NCBI GenBank assembly: GCA_018436925.1
Contig: JAHDKI010000014.1
Location: 186,001-250,000, forward strand
Origin: Syntrophaceae bacterium
Lineage (GTDB): Bacteria > Desulfobacterota > Syntrophia > Syntrophales > Smithellaceae
Direction: 5' to 3'
Length of the DNA stretch: 64,000 nt
The translations under genes were made by a program, and so were the position numbers. Of the stretch, positions 26,142 through 35,929 are shown piece after piece. The stretch's first letter is position 1; each line of letters opens with the position of its first letter. The notes beneath the pieces are model-generated. The model was given only the letters and a program-made list of their open reading frames with translations, was not told the origin of the DNA and searched no databases.

Positions 26142-26514
26142 AAGGTTTGAAATCTTTTTTCCGGCTAATTAACACGGGCATGCAATATAAAACAAGAACA
26201 AATATGATTATAGCGTCTTGATCCGCTCAAATCAGATACACATTGAAAAATCAGTTTTTCGATACCAGCCGTCAGCGCGCAAGCCTAAGATGGATTATTT
26301 CCTCTGGCAGGTGAGAAAATCGGCGACAGGATAATCGTATCATAGTGCTCTGGATCACAAAATGTCCCAAATTTGTTAAAGATATCATTAAGAGTGTCGA
26401 TATTTTATACAAGACAGGGGCTTGACAGGATGATAATGGTTGTGGTAGCTGTAATGACTCGTAAACTTTACATATTGTCACTGGATTACGCTGAGGACAC
26501 ACTATAGGGGGAGC
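26142..26514. other. Intergenic region between lptF and the M23 peptidase gene
   Basis: 373 bases between divergent genes. It holds the lptF promoter candidate listed separately, and on the plus strand a TTGACA at 26422-26427 whose best -10 partner (TAGCTG, 18 bases on) is poor. The stretch is AT-rich and I see no coding frame with a ribosome site, no tRNA and no terminator. Confidence 0.6.
26207..26235 (-). promoter_or_regulatory. Candidate lptF promoter
   Basis: On the minus strand CTGATT, 17 bases, and a perfect TATAAT at 26207-26212. Confidence 0.5.
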
Positions 26515-27420
26515 ATGTCCGAAAATTTCTTCACGTTGATGATTGTGCCTCGAGGGAAAAACAACGTTAAAAAAGTTGCATTTTCCGGAAAATTTCTTCG
26601 TATTTTGATTGCCGTATCAACGGTTTTCTTTCTTACAGCTCTTTATGTCGTCTATGATTATGCCAGCATCAAGAGAGACAGAGCCGAGCTGCTACGCTTG
26701 CGAAAACAAACAGCGCAACAATCTCAGCACATCAAAGATCTTGCTGTAAAGGTGGACGAATTTGCAGATCGTCTCGAGGATCTGAAGCAGTTTGATAAAA
26801 AATTGAGAATCCTAGCAAAGTATCAGGTTGGAAAAGACAAAAAACAGCCTCTGGGCATCGGCGGACCCAACAATGAACAAATTCGCTTATCCGAGCTTCT
26901 CGATCAGGATCAAGAGAAAATCATTACAGGCATGCGCCAGAGCTTAAGTCAGCTAAACGATGATGCCGGATCCAGAGAGGTCAGTTTCAACGAGCTTTTA
27001 AAATTCCTTCGAGAGCAGAAATCCATTCTTGCCGCGACGCCGTCAGTCTGGCCCGTTCGAGGTTGGGTGACCTCCGAGTTTGGTCCGCGTGAAAATCCTT
27101 TCGGAGCAGGCGTGGAATTTCACAGGGGGATCGATATTGCGACAAGAAAAGGCAAAGAGATAGTATCCCCGGCAGACGGTTTGGTTGTGGAAATAGGATA
27201 TCGAGCGGCCGATGGCAATTATATCATGGTTGATCATGGACACGGTTTCAGTACCTATTATGCCCACCTGGCCAAAATCGCCGTCAAAAAAGGGGGACGG
27301 ATTCGCAGAGGCGATTTGATTGGTCATGTTGGAGACACCGGACGCAGCACGGGCCCCCATCTCCACTATGGCGTTTACGTGAACCACGTGCCGGTTAATC
27401 CAAGGAAGTATATAAAGTAA
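26515..27420 (+). CDS. Membrane-anchored M23 peptidase
   Basis: Probable peptidoglycan endopeptidase, 301 residues. A single membrane helix lies at ~28-48, so the rest is periplasmic. A coiled coil follows at ~52-100, then a linker, then the LytM/M23 domain at ~180-300. The zinc ligands are seen as FHRGID (His203, Asp207) and HLHY (His282, His284), with YYAHL supplying the other conserved His. All catalytic residues are intact, so it is likely active rather than a NlpD-type activator. The ATG follows GGGGGAG. It is directly upstream of the secA leader. Confidence 0.9.
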   Translation: MSENFFTLMIVPRGKNNVKKVAFSGKFLRILIAVSTVFFLTALYVVYDYASIKRDRAELLRLRKQTAQQSQHIKDLAVKVDEFADRLEDLKQFDKKLRILAKYQVGKDKKQPLGIGGPNNEQIRLSELLDQDQEKIITGMRQSLSQLNDDAGSREVSFNELLKFLREQKSILAATPSVWPVRGWVTSEFGPRENPFGAGVEFHRGIDIATRKGKEIVSPADGLVVEIGYRAADGNYIMVDHGHGFSTYYAHLAKIAVKKGGRIRRGDLIGHVGDTGRSTGPHLHYGVYVNHVPVNPRKYIK

Positions 27421-27533
27421 ATCCATTTGGCCTATGCGTCCAAACGCATACAAAAGGGCTCATTTATCACGAAAGATAAAGTGAAGGGAAGGAATTCGCC
27501 GGTAGACTGCCGGCTTTTTTTTAAAGGGGAAAC
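27421..27533 (+). promoter_or_regulatory. secA leader with three successive hairpins
   Basis: Hairpin 1: TATGCGT-CCAA-ACGCATA (27433-27450). Hairpin 2: TTTATC-ACGAAA-GATAAA (27463-27480). Hairpin 3 is the terminator listed next. A 16-codon frame starts at 27434 within hairpin 1 but has no ribosome site. The arrangement could ration secA transcription; the mechanism is unknown. Confidence 0.4.
27498..27522 (+). terminator. Intrinsic terminator between the M23 gene and secA
   Basis: GCCGG and CCGGC around a seven-base loop, followed by eight Ts, ending 11 bases before the secA ATG. The secA ribosome site AAAGGGG begins right after the T run. The stem is short, so termination may be partial. 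Confidence 0.65.
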
Positions 27534-30053
27534 ATGCTGGACGCAATATTGAAAAAAATTGTAGGAACCAAGAACGATCGTGAATTGAAAAGACTGTCGA
27601 TCCTCCTTGACGAAGTGAACGCCTTTGAAAGTGAAATGACGTCACTTACCGATGCTCAACTTCAGGCTAAAACGGACCATTTCAGAAGAAAACTCGTGGA
27701 AGGTTTTTCGCTGGACGACATCCTGACCGAGGCCTTTGCCGTTGCCCGCGAAGCGGCGCGCCGGACACTCCTGATGAGGCCGTTCGATGTGCAAATTATC
27801 GGTGGAATGGTTCTCCATGAAGGTAAAATAGCCGAAATGAAAACCGGAGAAGGCAAGACACTGGCGGCCACGCTGCCTCTGTACTTGAATGCCTTGGAAG
27901 GCAAAGGGTCCCATGTCGTCACCGTAAACGATTATCTGGCCAGACGGGATGCGGAATGGATGTCGCCGATCTATAAATTTCTGGGGTTAAGCGTAGGCGT
28001 TATCGTGCATGGTATGGACGACCAGCAGCGTCGAGAGGCATATGCCGCGGACATCACTTACGGCACCAATAATGAGTTCGGATTTGATTACCTTCGCGAC
28101 AACATGAAATTCAGCCTTGAAGATTACGTTCAGCGTGAGTTTAATTACGCCATTGTCGACGAGGTCGACAGCATTCTGATTGACGAGGCCAGAACCCCCC
28201 TGATTATTTCCGGACCCTCGGAGGAATCCACCGATAAATACTATAAAATCAATCAGATTATTCCCCGATTGAAAAGTGATAAAGACTTCACCGTGGATGA
28301 AAAAAGCAAAACGGTGGTTTTGACTGAAGAGGGCGTGGCCAATGTTGAAAAATACCTCAACGTGCAGAATCTATATGAACCGAAGAATATAGAAATTGTT
28401 CACCACGTTAATCAGGCGCTCAAAGCGCATACATTGTTCAAACGAGATGTAGACTATCTGGTCAAAGACGGACAGGTGGTCATCGTCGATGAGTTCACTG
28501 GGCGTGTCATGCCCGGACGGCGATACAGCGACGGGCTCCATCAGGCTCTTGAAGCCAAAGAAAAAGTCAAAATCGAAAGAGAAAATCAAACGCTGGCCTC
28601 GATCACATTCCAGAACTATTTCCGGATGTATAAAAAATTGGCCGGAATGACGGGAACAGCCGACACGGAAGCTGAAGAATTTAAAAAAATTTATAATCTC
28701 GAGGTGCTGGTCGTACCCACCAATATGCCGATGGTTCGTGATGACAACAACGATCTGATCTACAAAACGGAGCAGGAGAAGATCAAAGCGGTCATCGCTG
28801 AGGTCAAAGAGCTCAACCGAGCCAAGCGTCCCGTGCTGATCGGCACCATATCCATCGAGAAATCGGAATTATTAAGCAAGTATCTGTCCCGAGCAGGCAT
28901 CAAGCACCACGTCCTGAATGCGAAAAACCATGAGAAGGAAGCCGAAATTGTCGCCCAGGCGGGACAACCCGCCATGGTGACCATCTCCACAAATATGGCC
29001 GGTCGCGGTACGGATATTAAACTCGGGGAAGGGGTGGCCGATCTCGGCGGGCTTCACATTCTGGGGACCGAGCGGCATGAAAGCCGTCGCATCGATAATC
29101 AGCTTCGTGGGCGTTCCGGACGACAGGGAGACCGGGGATCTTCCCGATTCTATCTGTCCTTGGAAGATGACTTGCTTCGGATATTCGGAGCGGAACGTAT
29201 ATCGTCCATTATGGACACCATCGGCATTGAAGAAGATCAACCCATTGAGCACAAATACATCTCAAGGGCTATAGAAAACGCGCAAAAGCGTGTAGAAGGA
29301 CAGAACTTCGATATCCGCAAGCACTTGCTCGATTATGACAACGTGATGAATAATCAGAGAAAAGTCATCTACGAGCAGCGTAAGAAAGTCCTCCGGGGGG
29401 AGGAATTATGGTCGGACATCCAGGATATGATCGAAGAGGTGGTAGGCGACATCCTTGCCGAACATACCGCTGAAAAGAATCACCCAGAGGACTGGAACCT
29501 GAAAGGATTGGACGAAGCCCTTTTCAACCAGTTCACTTTGAGATTCGAGCCGGGCAGCGCTCCGGATAATCCATCACCGGATGCCTTGCGTGAAGACTTG
29601 ATCAACCGCGTGGATCGTTTACTCAAGGAAAAGGAAACGGAATTCGGTCCGGAGCTGATGACCTATCTGATGAAGGTGATCATGCTGCAATCCATTGATA
29701 CGCACTGGAAGGAACACCTTCTTGCCATGGATCACCTTCGTGAAGGGATTGGACTTCGCGGTTACGGCCAGAAGGATCCGGTCCGGGAATATCAACGCGA
29801 AGGCTATGCGATGTTCATGGAAATGATCGGGCGCATCAAAATGGACACCCTTCAGAAGCTCTGTCTGGTTAGAATTCAGCGAGAAGAAGAAGTCGACGCG
29901 ATTCAGCAAAAACAAAAGCAGGATTATATTATGAGTCGCGGGGAGGATGCGCCGCAGAAAACCACCGTCAAGAGGGAAACCCAGAAAGTTGGACGAAACG
30001 ATCCATGTCCCTGCGGCAGCGGAAAGAAATACAAGAAATGCTGCGGCGCGTAA
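27534..30053 (+). CDS. secA: Preprotein translocase ATPase SecA
   Basis: Motor ATPase of the Sec export channel, 839 residues. Walker [12 protein letters not shown] is near 105, the [16 protein letters not shown] block (Walker B region) near 208, and helicase-like [11 protein letters not shown] near 487. The C-terminus carries the zinc/SecB-binding motif [15 protein letters not shown] sequence AAAGGGG lies about six bases before the ATG. argJ follows after 23 bases. Confidence 0.97.
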   Translation: MLDAILKKIVGTKNDRELKRLSILLDEVNAFESEMTSLTDAQLQAKTDHFRRKLVEGFSLDDILTEAFAVAREAARRTLLMRPFDVQIIGGMVLHEGKIAEMKTGEGKTLAATLPLYLNALEGKGSHVVTVNDYLARRDAEWMSPIYKFLGLSVGVIVHGMDDQQRREAYAADITYGTNNEFGFDYLRDNMKFSLEDYVQREFNYAIVDEVDSILIDEARTPLIISGPSEESTDKYYKINQIIPRLKSDKDFTVDEKSKTVVLTEEGVANVEKYLNVQNLYEPKNIEIVHHVNQALKAHTLFKRDVDYLVKDGQVVIVDEFTGRVMPGRRYSDGLHQALEAKEKVKIERENQTLASITFQNYFRMYKKLAGMTGTADTEAEEFKKIYNLEVLVVPTNMPMVRDDNNDLIYKTEQEKIKAVIAEVKELNRAKRPVLIGTISIEKSELLSKYLSRAGIKHHVLNAKNHEKEAEIVAQAGQPAMVTISTNMAGRGTDIKLGEGVADLGGLHILGTERHESRRIDNQLRGRSGRQGDRGSSRFYLSLEDDLLRIFGAERISSIMDTIGIEEDQPIEHKYISRAIENAQKRVEGQNFDIRKHLLDYDNVMNNQRKVIYEQRKKVLRGEELWSDIQDMIEEVVGDILAEHTAEKNHPEDWNLKGLDEALFNQFTLRFEPGSAPDNPSPDALREDLINRVDRLLKEKETEFGPELMTYLMKVIMLQSIDTHWKEHLLAMDHLREGIGLRGYGQKDPVREYQREGYAMFMEMIGRIKMDTLQKLCLVRIQREEEVDAIQQKQKQDYIMSRGEDAPQKTTVKRETQKVGRNDPCPCGSGKKYKKCCGA

Positions 30054-30076
30054 TGCTTTTCCAGGAGAAAGAAGAC

Positions 30077-31276
30077 ATGTTGAAAACAGCATCTAAGATC
30101 AGTGTTCCGGGCTTTCTGGCCAACGGTATTTCCGCGGGTATCAAAGGCGCGGACAAAAAGGATCTCGGCTTGATATACTCTACCGTGCCGGCTAAGGCGG
30201 CCGCGGTTTTTACTCGTAACGCCTTCAAAGCCGCACCGGTTTTGATCAATATGGAAAGAATCAAGAAGGGATCTGCCCAGGCGATCCTGACCAACAGCGG
30301 ATGCGCCAACGCAGCCACCGGAAAAGACGGATACACTGATGCGCTGGTGGTGTCGGCGTCGGCAGCTAAACAGATAAAGATTCCAGAGGAGCAACTTCTG
30401 GTTTGCTCGACCGGGGTGATCGGACGAAGACTTCCTGTCAAGAAAATCGAATCCGGATTGAGCCGCCTCGTCAAAGGACTTCATGAATACGGTATTGAGG
30501 ACGCTGAAGAGGCGATGATGACGACGGATCAATATCCGAAAATCGCCATCCGCAAAGGGATTGTCGGAGCCAAAGACATCACCGTTTGCGGTATTGCAAA
30601 AGGCGCCGGCATGATCGAACCGAATATGGCGACCCTTCTGGTCTATGTCATGACCGATGCGCTTGTTGAATCCAAAGCCCTCAACACGGTTTTCCATCAG
30701 GTTATCGATACGACATTCAATGCGGTCAGTGTGGATGGCTGCATGAGCACTAATGATACGGCTATTATTTTGGCCAATGGTCTGGCGGGCAACAATCCGT
30801 TGGAGCGGGCTCAAGCCAGAATACAGAGATTTCGAGATATGCTGATGGATGTGCTGGCCGAACTTGCCCAGGCTGTCGTCAAGGACGGTGAAGGCGCGAC
30901 GAAATTGATCACCATTACCGTCGAAGGGGCGAAAACAAGGTCGGATGCAAGAAAGGCGGCCTATGCAATAGCAAATTCAAACCTGGTCAAGACGGCATTT
31001 TTTGGTGAAGACCCCAATTGGGGTCGAATACTGGCTGCTCTGGGTGCCTCGGGTATCCCGCTGGAAAGAGAGAAAGTGACGCTTTGTCTAGGCGGTGTGC
31101 CGGTGTTTGCGCAGGATGCGCCTCAAGATTTCATGCCGGCACGCCTGCGAGATGTCTTCAAATCTAAAAAGATCGATGTGCTTGTATCTTTGGGAAGTGG
31201 GGACAAAGCCCACAAGTTGTTAACGTCCGATCTGTCCTACGATTATGTCAAAATCAATGCCGATTATTCAACCTGA
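30077..31276 (+). CDS. argJ: Bifunctional ornithine acetyltransferase/N-acetylglutamate synthase
   Basis: Recycles the acetyl group between N-acetylornithine and glutamate in arginine synthesis. 399 residues. The precursor cleaves itself before a Thr, seen here in the block KGAGMIEPNMATLL, and the preceding TNSGCANAATG is conserved. DPNWGRILAALG near the C-terminus is also typical. The ATG at 30077 is used because CCAGGAG lies about nine bases before it and the family N-terminus begins there; the frame runs upstream into secA. The gene is probably co-transcribed with secA, a neighbourhood I associate with Deltaproteobacteria. Confidence 0.95.
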   Translation: MLKTASKISVPGFLANGISAGIKGADKKDLGLIYSTVPAKAAAVFTRNAFKAAPVLINMERIKKGSAQAILTNSGCANAATGKDGYTDALVVSASAAKQIKIPEEQLLVCSTGVIGRRLPVKKIESGLSRLVKGLHEYGIEDAEEAMMTTDQYPKIAIRKGIVGAKDITVCGIAKGAGMIEPNMATLLVYVMTDALVESKALNTVFHQVIDTTFNAVSVDGCMSTNDTAIILANGLAGNNPLERAQARIQRFRDMLMDVLAELAQAVVKDGEGATKLITITVEGAKTRSDARKAAYAIANSNLVKTAFFGEDPNWGRILAALGASGIPLEREKVTLCLGGVPVFAQDAPQDFMPARLRDVFKSKKIDVLVSLGSGDKAHKLLTSDLSYDYVKINADYST

Positions 31277-31455
31277 TCGGTCGACGAAAATCCTTCTGTC
31301 AAGAAAACGATTTGAGCTTGAATATTTAAGGCGATTGTGGTAGTTGCCACCAACCAATTCACACATTTCCGGATCGACGGTCTGTTGCCTGGGAGAGCCT
31401 TGGTGGGCCGGACGAGAAGAAGGAAATGGCGGAAAAAAACAAAAGGAGATTTATT

Positions 31456-32250
31456 ATGTCAGTTATTTCAATGAAGTTGCTTCTCGAAGCCGGCGTCCAT
31501 TTCGGACATCAAACCAACAAGTGGAACCCGAAAATGAAACCCTATATCTTCGGGGCCAGAAACAACATTTACATTATTGATTTGCAGCAAACTGTCGGCC
31601 TTTTTCAGGCAGCCTACAATTTTATTATCGACACGGTCTCCCAGGGAAAGGATATTCTGTTTGTCGGCACGAAAAAGCAGTCTCAGGAATCCATTCGGGA
31701 AGAAGCCAAACGCTCCGGAATGCCTTACGTCAATCAGCGCTGGCTCGGCGGCATGCTGACGAATTTCGTCACCATTAAAAAGAGTATTGATCGTCTCAAC
31801 ACCCTCAACAAGATGTTTGCGGATGAATCCATCAACGCGTTTCCCAAAAAGGAAATCACAAAGCTCCAAAAGGAAATGGGCAAACTGGAAAATGTTCTGG
31901 GCGGCATTAAAACCATGAAAAGCTATCCCGGAGCAGTTTTCATCGTTGATCCCAACCGTGAACGGATCGCCGTTCAGGAAGCCAAAAAACTGAATATTCC
32001 CATCGTTGCCATTGTCGACACGAATTGCGACCCTACGGATATCGATTATATTATTCCCGGCAACGACGATGCCATTCGAGCCATCAAATTGTTTTCTTCC
32101 AAATTTGCCGATGCAGTGGTTGAAGGCAAAAAGCGCTTCGAAGAAAAGATCACGGCGGAATCCAATAAGCAAGAAGGCGCAGACGCTGCAGCGACCGAGC
32201 AGGATATTCCTGAAAGCGTCGAGATGGATAACGGAACGGCTCCGGCCTGA
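31456..32250 (+). CDS. rpsB: 30S ribosomal protein S2
   Basis: 264 residues. [19 protein letters not shown] at the start and [11 protein letters not shown] are diagnostic. The last ~25 residues are a charged extension (Glu/Ala-rich). AAAAGGAG lies eight bases before the ATG at 31456. It opens the conserved rpsB-tsf-pyrH-frr order. The 179-base leader has a TCCGG/CCGGA pairing near 31370-31415, but I cannot assign it to a known S2 leader. Confidence 0.97.
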   Translation: MSVISMKLLLEAGVHFGHQTNKWNPKMKPYIFGARNNIYIIDLQQTVGLFQAAYNFIIDTVSQGKDILFVGTKKQSQESIREEAKRSGMPYVNQRWLGGMLTNFVTIKKSIDRLNTLNKMFADESINAFPKKEITKLQKEMGKLENVLGGIKTMKSYPGAVFIVDPNRERIAVQEAKKLNIPIVAIVDTNCDPTDIDYIIPGNDDAIRAIKLFSSKFADAVVEGKKRFEEKITAESNKQEGADAAATEQDIPESVEMDNGTAPA

Positions 32251-32306
32251 TAAAAAAAGCGATCGCGCGCTCAATTAATAAGGATTTGAACGAGGAGGAC
32301 AGGACA

Positions 32307-32912
32307 TTGGAAATCAACTCAAACATGGTTAAAGAACTAAGAACAAAAACGGGCGCGGGCATGATGGACTGCAAAGAGGCCCTCAAAGCGTCCGATGGAG
32401 ATTTTGAAAAAGCAATCGATTTCTTAAGAAAGAAAGGTCTTTCCGCAGCCACCAAGCGCTCTTCCAAAGCCGCCAAAGACGGTACCGTCGCATCTTACAT
32501 TCATATGGGTGGACGGATCGGCGTGCTGGTTGAAGTGAACTGCGAAACCGATTTTGTGGCAAAAACGGAAGATTTTCAGAACATGGCCAGAGATCTGGCC
32601 ATGCATATCGCGGCATCGAATCCTATGTATGTCCGGCCGGAAGACATTCCTGAGGAGGCTCTCAACCGAGAAAAGGATATTTACAAAAGCCAGTTGAAGG
32701 AAGAGGGGAAACCCGAAAAAATCTGGGATAAGATCATTGAAGGCAAACTTAAGAAATATTATGAGGATGTCTGCCTTACGGAACAGAAGTTCATTAAGAA
32801 TACGGATATCACCGTAGCCACCTTGGTCAGCAACATGATCGCCAAAACGGGCGAAAATATCGTTATTCGTCGCTTCGCACGATTCCTTTTGGGTGAGGAC
32901 AGCAATTCCTGA
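32307..32912 (+). CDS. tsf: Translation elongation factor Ts
   Basis: Nucleotide exchange factor for EF-Tu, 201 residues, the short form. [33 protein letters not shown] and [10 protein letters not shown] are diagnostic. Only one copy of the core repeat region is evident, as in other ~200-residue EF-Ts. The start is a TTG at 32307 with GAGGAGG about nine bases upstream, giving the usual six residues before MVKEL; a TTG at 32286 lies upstream of the ribosome site. The stop overlaps the pyrH start (TGATG). Confidence 0.95.
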   Translation: MEINSNMVKELRTKTGAGMMDCKEALKASDGDFEKAIDFLRKKGLSAATKRSSKAAKDGTVASYIHMGGRIGVLVEVNCETDFVAKTEDFQNMARDLAMHIAASNPMYVRPEDIPEEALNREKDIYKSQLKEEGKPEKIWDKIIEGKLKKYYEDVCLTEQKFIKNTDITVATLVSNMIAKTGENIVIRRFARFLLGEDSNS

Positions 32913-33637
32913 TGGCTCGAAAAGAGAAGGCTCTTTACAAAAGAATTCTCCTCAAGCTCAGCGGAGAGGCGTTGCTGGGCGGTCAATCCAGTGGCGTCGA
33001 TCCCGCGGTTGCGGACTATATCGCCAATGAAATCAAGTCGCTTAACGATTTGAACGTCCAGATCGCTATCGTGATTGGCGGTGGTAATATTTTCCGAGGC
33101 ATAGAAGCCAGCGCAAAGGGAATGGACCGGACAACAGCAGACTATATGGGAATGCTGGCCACAGTCATCAATAGTCTGGCTCTTCAAAGCGCACTGGAAA
33201 AAAGGGAAATCCCCACGCGTGTTCAGTCTTCCATAGAGATGCGGGAGATTGCCGAGCCGTTTATTCAGCGCAAGGCGTTGAGTCATTTGGAAAAGGGAAG
33301 AGTCGTCATTTTCGCCGGCGGGACCGGTAATCCTTTCTTTTCCACGGATACGGCCGCCTCTTTGCGGGCGATGGAAATCCGAGCGGACGTGATTATGAAG
33401 GCGACCAAAGTTGATGGCGTCTATGATTCCGATCCGGTGAAGAACAAATCGGCTGTGATGTTTAAAAGTATAAGTTATATTGATGTGTTAACAAAAAACC
33501 TTAAAGTAATGGATTCAACTGCAATCACCCTTTGCCGCGACAACGCACTGCCTATTATCGTCTTCAATATGCAGAAAAAGGGGAATATTCGCAGCGCGGT
33601 TTGCGGGAAAAAAATCGGGACTTATGTAGGAGAATGA
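32912..33637 (+). CDS. pyrH: UMP kinase
   Basis: Phosphorylates UMP to UDP; amino-acid-kinase fold, 241 residues. [55 protein letters not shown] and [12 protein letters not shown] are all present. It is translationally coupled to tsf at its start and overlaps frr at its end. Confidence 0.97.
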   Translation: MARKEKALYKRILLKLSGEALLGGQSSGVDPAVADYIANEIKSLNDLNVQIAIVIGGGNIFRGIEASAKGMDRTTADYMGMLATVINSLALQSALEKREIPTRVQSSIEMREIAEPFIQRKALSHLEKGRVVIFAGGTGNPFFSTDTAASLRAMEIRADVIMKATKVDGVYDSDPVKNKSAVMFKSISYIDVLTKNLKVMDSTAITLCRDNALPIIVFNMQKKGNIRSAVCGKKIGTYVGE

Positions 33638-33639
33638 TC

Positions 33640-34197
33640 ATGAAAGAGCAGATTTTTCAGAAGTTTAATGATGAGATGGAAAAGGCCATATCTACTCTTG
33701 AGAAATCATTCAGCAGAGTCAGAACAGGCCGCGCGTCAACATCACTCCTGGACGGGATCAAGGTCGACTACTATGGCACGCCAACACCGATCGCTCAGGT
33801 GGCCACGCTTTCTGTGCCTGAAAGTCGATTGATCGTGATTGCGCCTTGGGATGCGACAGTCATCGGCGCGATTGAAAAGGCCATTCAGAAATCCGATCTG
33901 GGATTGATGCCGACTAATGATGGTAAAATCATTCGTTTGTCCATTCCGCAACTGACGGAAGAAAGAAGGAAAGAACTCGTAAAACTGGTCAAGAAGATGG
34001 CGGAAGAGGGGAAAATCAAGCTTCGCAATGAAAGACGCGACGCCAATGAGGCGCTCAAGACTCTCAAGAAGAACAATAAAATCAGCGAAGATGAGCTTTT
34101 CGGCGCTCAGGAAGACGTACAGAAGATTACCGACCGCTATATCGAAAAAACCGATAGAATTCTGGCGGCAAAAGAAAAAGAAATTATGGAGATCTGA
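33640..34197 (+). CDS. frr: Ribosome recycling factor
   Basis: Splits post-termination ribosomes with EF-G. 185 residues from the ATG at 33640, the same length as the E. coli protein. [15 protein letters not shown] and the C-terminal helix around [13 protein letters not shown] are typical. AGGAG is seven bases before 33640, favouring it over the ATG at 33634, which overlaps the pyrH stop. A terminator follows. Confidence 0.96.
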   Translation: MKEQIFQKFNDEMEKAISTLEKSFSRVRTGRASTSLLDGIKVDYYGTPTPIAQVATLSVPESRLIVIAPWDATVIGAIEKAIQKSDLGLMPTNDGKIIRLSIPQLTEERRKELVKLVKKMAEEGKIKLRNERRDANEALKTLKKNNKISEDELFGAQEDVQKITDRYIEKTDRILAAKEKEIMEI

Positions 34198-34222
34198 TCG
34201 CCGGATTCAAGATTATTTTTTT

Positions 34223-34256
34223 AATGGGGAGTCGTAAACTCCCCATTTTATTTTTT
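34223..34256 (+). terminator. Intrinsic terminator after frr
   Basis: AATGGGGAGT and ACTCCCCATT, 10 bp with a five-base loop, then TTATTTTTT. It ends the rpsB-tsf-pyrH-frr transcript. Confidence 0.88.
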
Positions 34257-34268
34257 AGGCTTTTTTTA

Positions 34269-34297
34269 TTGATTAAGTTATCCTTGTTCAATAAAGT
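34269..34297 (+). promoter_or_regulatory. Candidate uppS promoter
   Basis: TTGATT, 17 bases, TAAAGT, between the frr terminator and uppS. It would drive the uppS-cdsA-dxr-rseP-tsaB run. Confidence 0.4.
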
Positions 34298-34350
34298 CAA
34301 AAACTAAGATTCGTATTGCTCATCTTGAGCCTTGCTATCGCAGGAACGCA

Positions 34351-35094
34351 ATGGAACTAAACACAGAAAATCTGCCTTGTCACATCGCTATTATTATGGA
34401 CGGCAATGGACGTTGGGCGAAAAAACACGCAATGGGACGCATCAGAGGTCATAAAAAAGGGGCCAAAGCCGTCCGGGAGACTGTCACTGCCTGCCGGGAG
34501 TTGGGCATTTCCTATCTCACACTGTACGCTTTTTCTTCGGAAAACTGGGGACGTCCGGGACATGAAGTCAAAGCTTTGATGGAACTTCTGGAAGAGTACC
34601 TGGATAACGAACTCGATGATCTCCTGAAACAGGGCATTTCGCTGTCCACAATCGGCGATATCGATCGATTGCCGCCAAGCGTTCAGGATAAGCTCTTCAA
34701 AGTAAAACAAAGCACCCAGGAAAACAAAAAAATGGTCTTGACCCTCGCTTTGAGTTACGGAGGACGAGATGAGATTCTAGAGGCGGTGAAAAGGGTCGCT
34801 AAAGACAGTCTCAAAGGACTGTTGTCTGCCGACGAGATGACCAAAGAGCAGTTTGCGACCTATCTGCATACAAATCGCTTGCCCGATCCGGATCTTTTAA
34901 TCCGAACCAGCGGCGAATACAGGATCAGCAACTTTCTTTTGTGGCAACTGGCCTACACGGAATTGTATTTTACAGACACGTTATGGCCGGATTTTTCCAG
35001 AGAAGAATTGTATAAAGCCATTACAGTGTATCAGGGAAGGCAAAGACGTTTCGGCTTGACTGATGAACAAATTGAGTCTGACAGACCCGTTTGA
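34351..35094 (+). CDS. uppS: Isoprenyl transferase (undecaprenyl diphosphate synthase)
   Basis: Makes the C55 lipid carrier used for peptidoglycan and O-antigen. 247 residues. IIMDGNGRWAKKH carries the catalytic Asp, LYAFSSENWGRP and the C-terminal LIRTSGEYRISNF and TLWPDFS are family blocks. First gene of an envelope/isoprenoid run, which also contains dxr for the precursor pathway. Confidence 0.96.
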   Translation: MELNTENLPCHIAIIMDGNGRWAKKHAMGRIRGHKKGAKAVRETVTACRELGISYLTLYAFSSENWGRPGHEVKALMELLEEYLDNELDDLLKQGISLSTIGDIDRLPPSVQDKLFKVKQSTQENKKMVLTLALSYGGRDEILEAVKRVAKDSLKGLLSADEMTKEQFATYLHTNRLPDPDLLIRTSGEYRISNFLLWQLAYTELYFTDTLWPDFSREELYKAITVYQGRQRRFGLTDEQIESDRPV

Positions 35095-35113
35095 GATAGA
35101 ATGAGGTTTGACA

Positions 35114-35929
35114 ATGAACAAAAACAGTTTTCTGGCGCGCTGGATCACCGGTATTGTCCTGGCTGCGATTCTGCTTTCGATTATTCTTTTGGCATCACTT
35201 GAGATCCTGACCCTTGTCATCGCCGTGATTATTGCAGGCGGTCTATGGGAATACAACCACATCGTCTTTGGAAAAGGGTTCCTGAAAGAAAAAATCGAAA
35301 GCCATTTATTTGCGCTGGCCCTTCCTTTTCTAGCTCTGATCGGTGACGAAAGACTTCTTATTGCGTTTATGGCCTTTGCGGTCATCATCGCTTTTATGGT
35401 CTATCTGTGGAAAATCTCCGGCGACAATTTGGATATTTCCACTGTGGCGAAAGTCGTTTTTGGTCTTTTCTACATTCCATTTTTAACCTCTCACTTTATC
35501 CTTCTTCGAAAACTGGACAACGGCATATATTGGATCTTTCTGGTTCTCGTGATTGCCATTGTCGGTGATACTCTTGCCTTGTATGTTGGAAAATCCATGG
35601 GCAGGCGCAAATTGATCCCTCTGGTCAGTCCCGGAAAGACGGTTGAGGGAACTCTTGGATTGATCGTCGGGGCGACCTTGGCCTCTTGCGTATTCGGCTA
35701 TCTTCTTCTTCCTGATATTGCGCTTTGGCATTTTCTTATTTTGGGGTTTTCCGGGGGGATTATCGGACAACTGGGCGATCTTTGCGAATCGGCGATTAAA
35801 AGAAATTATGGGAAAAAAGATGCCAGTTCCCTGCTGCCGGGGCATGGAGGATTGCTCGACAGATTGGATAGTTTAATGTTTCTGGCTCCTTACGTTTATT
35901 ATTACAAAATTTTCATACTCGAATTATGA
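35114..35929 (+). CDS. cdsA: Phosphatidate cytidylyltransferase
   Basis: Integral membrane enzyme making CDP-diacylglycerol for phospholipids. 271 residues with about eight membrane segments. The family signature is present near the C-terminus (SAIKRNYGKKDASS followed by PGHGGLLDRLD). The ATG at 35114 has TGAGG about seven bases upstream; a TTG at 35108 is in frame. The stop overlaps the dxr ATG. Confidence 0.95.
   Translation: MNKNSFLARWITGIVLAAILLSIILLASLEILTLVIAVIIAGGLWEYNHIVFGKGFLKEKIESHLFALALPFLALIGDERLLIAFMAFAVIIAFMVYLWKISGDNLDISTVAKVVFGLFYIPFLTSHFILLRKLDNGIYWIFLVLVIAIVGDTLALYVGKSMGRRKLIPLVSPGKTVEGTLGLIVGATLASCVFGYLLLPDIALWHFLILGFSGGIIGQLGDLCESAIKRNYGKKDASSLLPGHGGLLDRLDSLMFLAPYVYYYKIFILEL

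Noticed and set aside
26217..26231. Fnr/Crp-like box in the lptF promoter region
   Set aside because: TTGAT-CCGC-TCAAA has the second half-site one base out of register with the Fnr consensus.
27434..27484. SecM-like stall peptide before secA
   Set aside because: The 16-codon frame has no ribosome site and no arrest motif I recognise; kept only as a note in the leader finding.
29924..30814. Long open frame opposite the secA end and argJ
   Set aside because: It covers two confidently identified genes in antisense and shows no protein family.
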